DNA of 8,721 nucleotides, taken from contig CAMOGZ010000050.1 of assembly GCA_946614405.1 (NCBI GenBank), positions 1 to 8,721 of the forward strand. The letters are read 5' to 3'. Positions 6,960 through 8,721 of this stretch are shown one piece after another. The notes beneath the pieces are model-generated. The model was given only the letters and a program-made list of their open reading frames with translations. It searched no databases and was not told where the DNA came from. The DNA is from an uncultured Eubacterium sp. GTDB lineage: Bacteria; Bacillota; Clostridia; Peptostreptococcales; Anaerovoracaceae. Within the stretch, counting starts at the first letter, position 1; each line of letters opens with the position of its first letter. Made by a program: the position numbers and the translations under genes.

Positions 6960-6989
6960 GGGCGCTGAAATATTGAAATTCCAACGCCC
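6960..6989 (-). terminator. Hairpin after kamE, possible weak terminator or mRNA 3'-end stabiliser
   Basis: On the minus strand GGGCGTTGGAA pairs with TTTCAGCGCCC (11 pairs, two of them G-U) around an 8-base loop. It begins 27 bases after the kamE stop. What follows is TAAAATAAT, not a T run, so efficient intrinsic termination is doubtful. It may instead protect the 3' end of kamDE mRNA. Confidence 0.5.
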
Positions 6990-7016
6990 CTGCACTTTGT
7001 TCAATGTCTTTCAATA

Positions 7017-7817
7017 TTAACGATCTGCGATATTTGGTTTATCCTGCCAGCCACGCTTGACGACTTCTTCCATGATGTAACTCATGACGTGCTCAGCATA
7101 CTTTCCAGGACCAAATCCTGCATCATATCCAAGCTCCTGAGCCAGCTCATGTGAAATACGCGGGCCTCCGCATGTGCAGATCAGCTTGTCTCTCAGACCT
7201 TCCGCCTCAACCAGCTCGATCATCTGGGTCAGCTGCTTGATGTGGATGTCCTTCTGGGTTACAGTCTGGGATACCAGGATGGCGTCCGCATTGACCTCTC
7301 TTGCCTTAGCCAGCAGCTGCTCGCAAGGGACCTGAGAACCCATGTTATAGGCAACGACGTTCTTGAAACGCTCCAGACCGAAATGACCATGGAAGCCCTT
7401 CATCTGGATGATCGCGTCGATTCCTACGGTGTGAGCATCGGACTCGATGGAAGCGCCGACGACGACGATGTCTCTTCCAACGTTCTCAGCGATCCAGTTA
7501 CCGCATTCAACACGGTCCAGAACCTCGACGTCAACTTTCTTAACGGTGATCTTGGTGAAGTCCACCGTGTGTACGCATTTTCCGTAAACTACGAAGAATG
7601 TGTATCCCGGGCACAGTTCATGGTAGTAAGTAACGTTTGCTTCTTCAATGCCCATCTTAGCAACATACTGTTTGGCGGCTTCTTCTGCTTCTTCACCGTA
7701 AGGTACCGGAAGAGTGAATGCCATTTCCATATATCCGTCGTTCAGGGTATCGCCGTAAGGCTTAACCTTCGTCAGATCAACCTGCGCAATCGCAGTTCCG
7801 CAATTCTTATCTGCCAT
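7017..7817 (-). CDS. kamE: Lysine 5,6-aminomutase, beta subunit (cobalamin-binding)
   Basis: Small subunit of the adenosylcobalamin- and PLP-dependent enzyme that moves the terminal amino group of beta-lysine (or D-lysine) from carbon 6 to carbon 5 in lysine fermentation. It has 266 residues, close to the known subunits. An N-terminal dimerisation domain (about 30-95) is followed by a B12-binding Rossmann fold with the DxHxxG motif DAHTVG (127-132; His129 the likely cobalt ligand). Lys140 in IIQMKG lies 11 residues later, the same spacing as between cobalt-ligand His and PLP-binding Lys in the characterised clostridial enzyme. LVSQT (181-185) and CGGPR (216-220) complete the fold. The ATG at 7815-7817 shares one base with the kamD stop (TAATG), and AAGGTG lies 7 bases upstream. 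D-ornithine aminomutase is less likely because there the large and small subunits are divided differently. Confidence 0.95.
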   Translation of the reverse strand: MADKNCGTAIAQVDLTKVKPYGDTLNDGYMEMAFTLPVPYGEEAEEAAKQYVAKMGIEEANVTYYHELCPGYTFFVVYGKCVHTVDFTKITVKKVDVEVLDRVECGNWIAENVGRDIVVVGASIESDAHTVGIDAIIQMKGFHGHFGLERFKNVVAYNMGSQVPCEQLLAKAREVNADAILVSQTVTQKDIHIKQLTQMIELVEAEGLRDKLICTCGGPRISHELAQELGYDAGFGPGKYAEHVMSYIMEEVVKRGWQDKPNIADR

Positions 7818-8721
7818 TATTCTGCACCTTCTTTCATTAGAGGGATGAATGGGTTGAAGTACTGATCGTCCTTGGCGCATACGCCGTCCAGGCCGTGTCC
7901 ACCATCCTTCGGTCTCTTGACTCCACCGAATTTACCCTGTTCAATTGTAGAGAACAGGCCGTCCTTCTCGACTTCTGCCAGCAGATCGTTGGCCTTGGAG
8001 AGTACCAGCTGTGCTCTCTTCTGGATGATTCCGTCTTTCTTGAATTCGACTTCCTCACCGATGTGCTTAGCATTGTTGAAGATGTACTGTGCATTTTCAA
8101 TGGACAGATATCTGTCGTGCATATGCGGTGTCAGAATAGCCTCTGTCAGCATTCCCAGGAGCTGCAGGGACTGTCCGGACCAGATGGCAACCAGGTTGAA
8201 CAGTGCATCCTGGATATGTCCTCTGAAAATGTTACCGGTCATGAATTTGGTCGGCGGCATGTACTTCAGGCTTGCGTTCGGGAAGATCTCCTTCGCCATG
8301 ATTGCCTGAGACAGCTCATAGAGGAATCCGTCTTCCATAGCCGGATCCATCTCGAATGCATGTCCCAGACCCATCTGCCACTCTTCGATGTTGGCCAGAA
8401 CGGCGAACTGCTCGTTGATGAACTGAGAAGCAGTTACGGTATGTGCGGATTCATACGCATCGTCTGTGGTCAGGTAGTTATCCTCACCGGAGTTGAAGAT
8501 GATCCCGCAGTATCCGATGATAACACGGCTCATGTACTGGTCGACGATGGTTCTCTGCATATTGATGTCACGGAACAGGATTCCGTAGATGGCGTCGTTC
8601 AGCATGACGTCCAGTCTCTCCAGAGCTCCCATAGCTGCGATCTCAGGCATGCACATTCCGGAGGAATAGTTGCACAGACGGATGTATCTGCCGACTTCTT
8701 CGCCGACCTCATCCAGTGCTT
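7817..8721 (-). CDS. kamD: Lysine 5,6-aminomutase, alpha subunit (5' end outside the window)
   Basis: Large subunit of the KamDE aminomutase; its TIM-barrel covers the cobalamin and PLP cofactors carried by KamE. Only the C-terminal part is here: about 301 codons, open to the window edge, against roughly 515 residues in the family, so some 40 percent is missing at the N-terminus. The frame stays open upstream of the first in-window Met codon (8654-8656), reading LDEVGEEVGRYIRLCNYSSG, which confirms truncation by the window and not a start there. Family-like stretches include PPTKFMTGNIFRGH, LFNLVAIWSGQ and TPHMHDRYLSIENAQYIF. The stop overlaps the kamE start by one base, so the subunits are translationally coupled. 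The promoter is outside the window. Confidence 0.94.
   Translation of the reverse strand, partial: ALDEVGEEVGRYIRLCNYSSGMCMPEIAAMGALERLDVMLNDAIYGILFRDINMQRTIVDQYMSRVIIGYCGIIFNSGEDNYLTTDDAYESAHTVTASQFINEQFAVLANIEEWQMGLGHAFEMDPAMEDGFLYELSQAIMAKEIFPNASLKYMPPTKFMTGNIFRGHIQDALFNLVAIWSGQSLQLLGMLTEAILTPHMHDRYLSIENAQYIFNNAKHIGEEVEFKKDGIIQKRAQLVLSKANDLLAEVEKDGLFSTIEQGKFGGVKRPKDGGHGLDGVCAKDDQYFNPFIPLMKEGAE

Noticed and set aside
1..8721. Mobile elements, CRISPR arrays, tRNA or rRNA genes, phage or defence genes
   Set aside because: No transposase, integrase, regularly spaced repeat, cloverleaf or defence-type protein was seen on either strand. The content is metabolic and housekeeping.

Overview
This window looks like chromosomal DNA from an amino-acid-fermenting anaerobe of the Clostridia (Bacillota). 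The reasons are a SAM-I (S-box) riboswitch ahead of metK, AGGAGG-type ribosome binding sites at nearly every gene, and a cobalamin-dependent lysine-fermentation enzyme next to a CoA-transferase and a short-chain fatty acid transporter. I cannot name the genus. There are no mobile elements, tRNAs, rRNAs or CRISPR arrays, and every gene but one looks intact.

Left part (1-1505). metK (S-adenosylmethionine synthetase) lies on the minus strand behind a SAM-I aptamer, an intrinsic terminator and a sigma-A-type promoter. SAM, the enzyme's product, would stop its own transcription. A strong extra hairpin sits between the terminator and the metK ribosome binding site. The metK promoter is back to back with a plus-strand promoter for the next operon.

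Middle (1506-3970). Two plus-strand genes 23 bases apart form an operon: an unrecognised soluble protein of 395 residues, and a full-length AlaX-type alanyl-tRNA editing protein that clears mischarged tRNA-Ala. A near-perfect hairpin with a T tract on both sides closes this operon and also the convergent operon to its right.

Right part (3990-8721). All genes are on the minus strand. Read in the direction of transcription they are kamD (5' end outside the window), kamE, an intergenic region with a hairpin and a consensus promoter, an AtoE-family short-chain fatty acid transporter, and the two subunits of an acetoacetate/butyrate-type CoA-transferase. KamDE moves an amino group in beta-lysine during lysine fermentation. 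That pathway makes acetoacetate and butyryl-CoA, which the CoA-transferase can interconvert, yielding butyrate. The transporter is a plausible carrier for such acids.

The most unusual point is the start of the transporter gene. The ATG with an ideal ribosome binding site is followed in frame by TTT AGA TAG, and the transporter reading frame resumes at once with TTG. This is either a nonsense mutation or sequencing error at codon 4, readthrough, or a three-codon leader with reinitiation. The region upstream also has a perfect TTGACA-17-TATAAT promoter with a duplicated -35 and a leader RNA that can fold at its 5' end.
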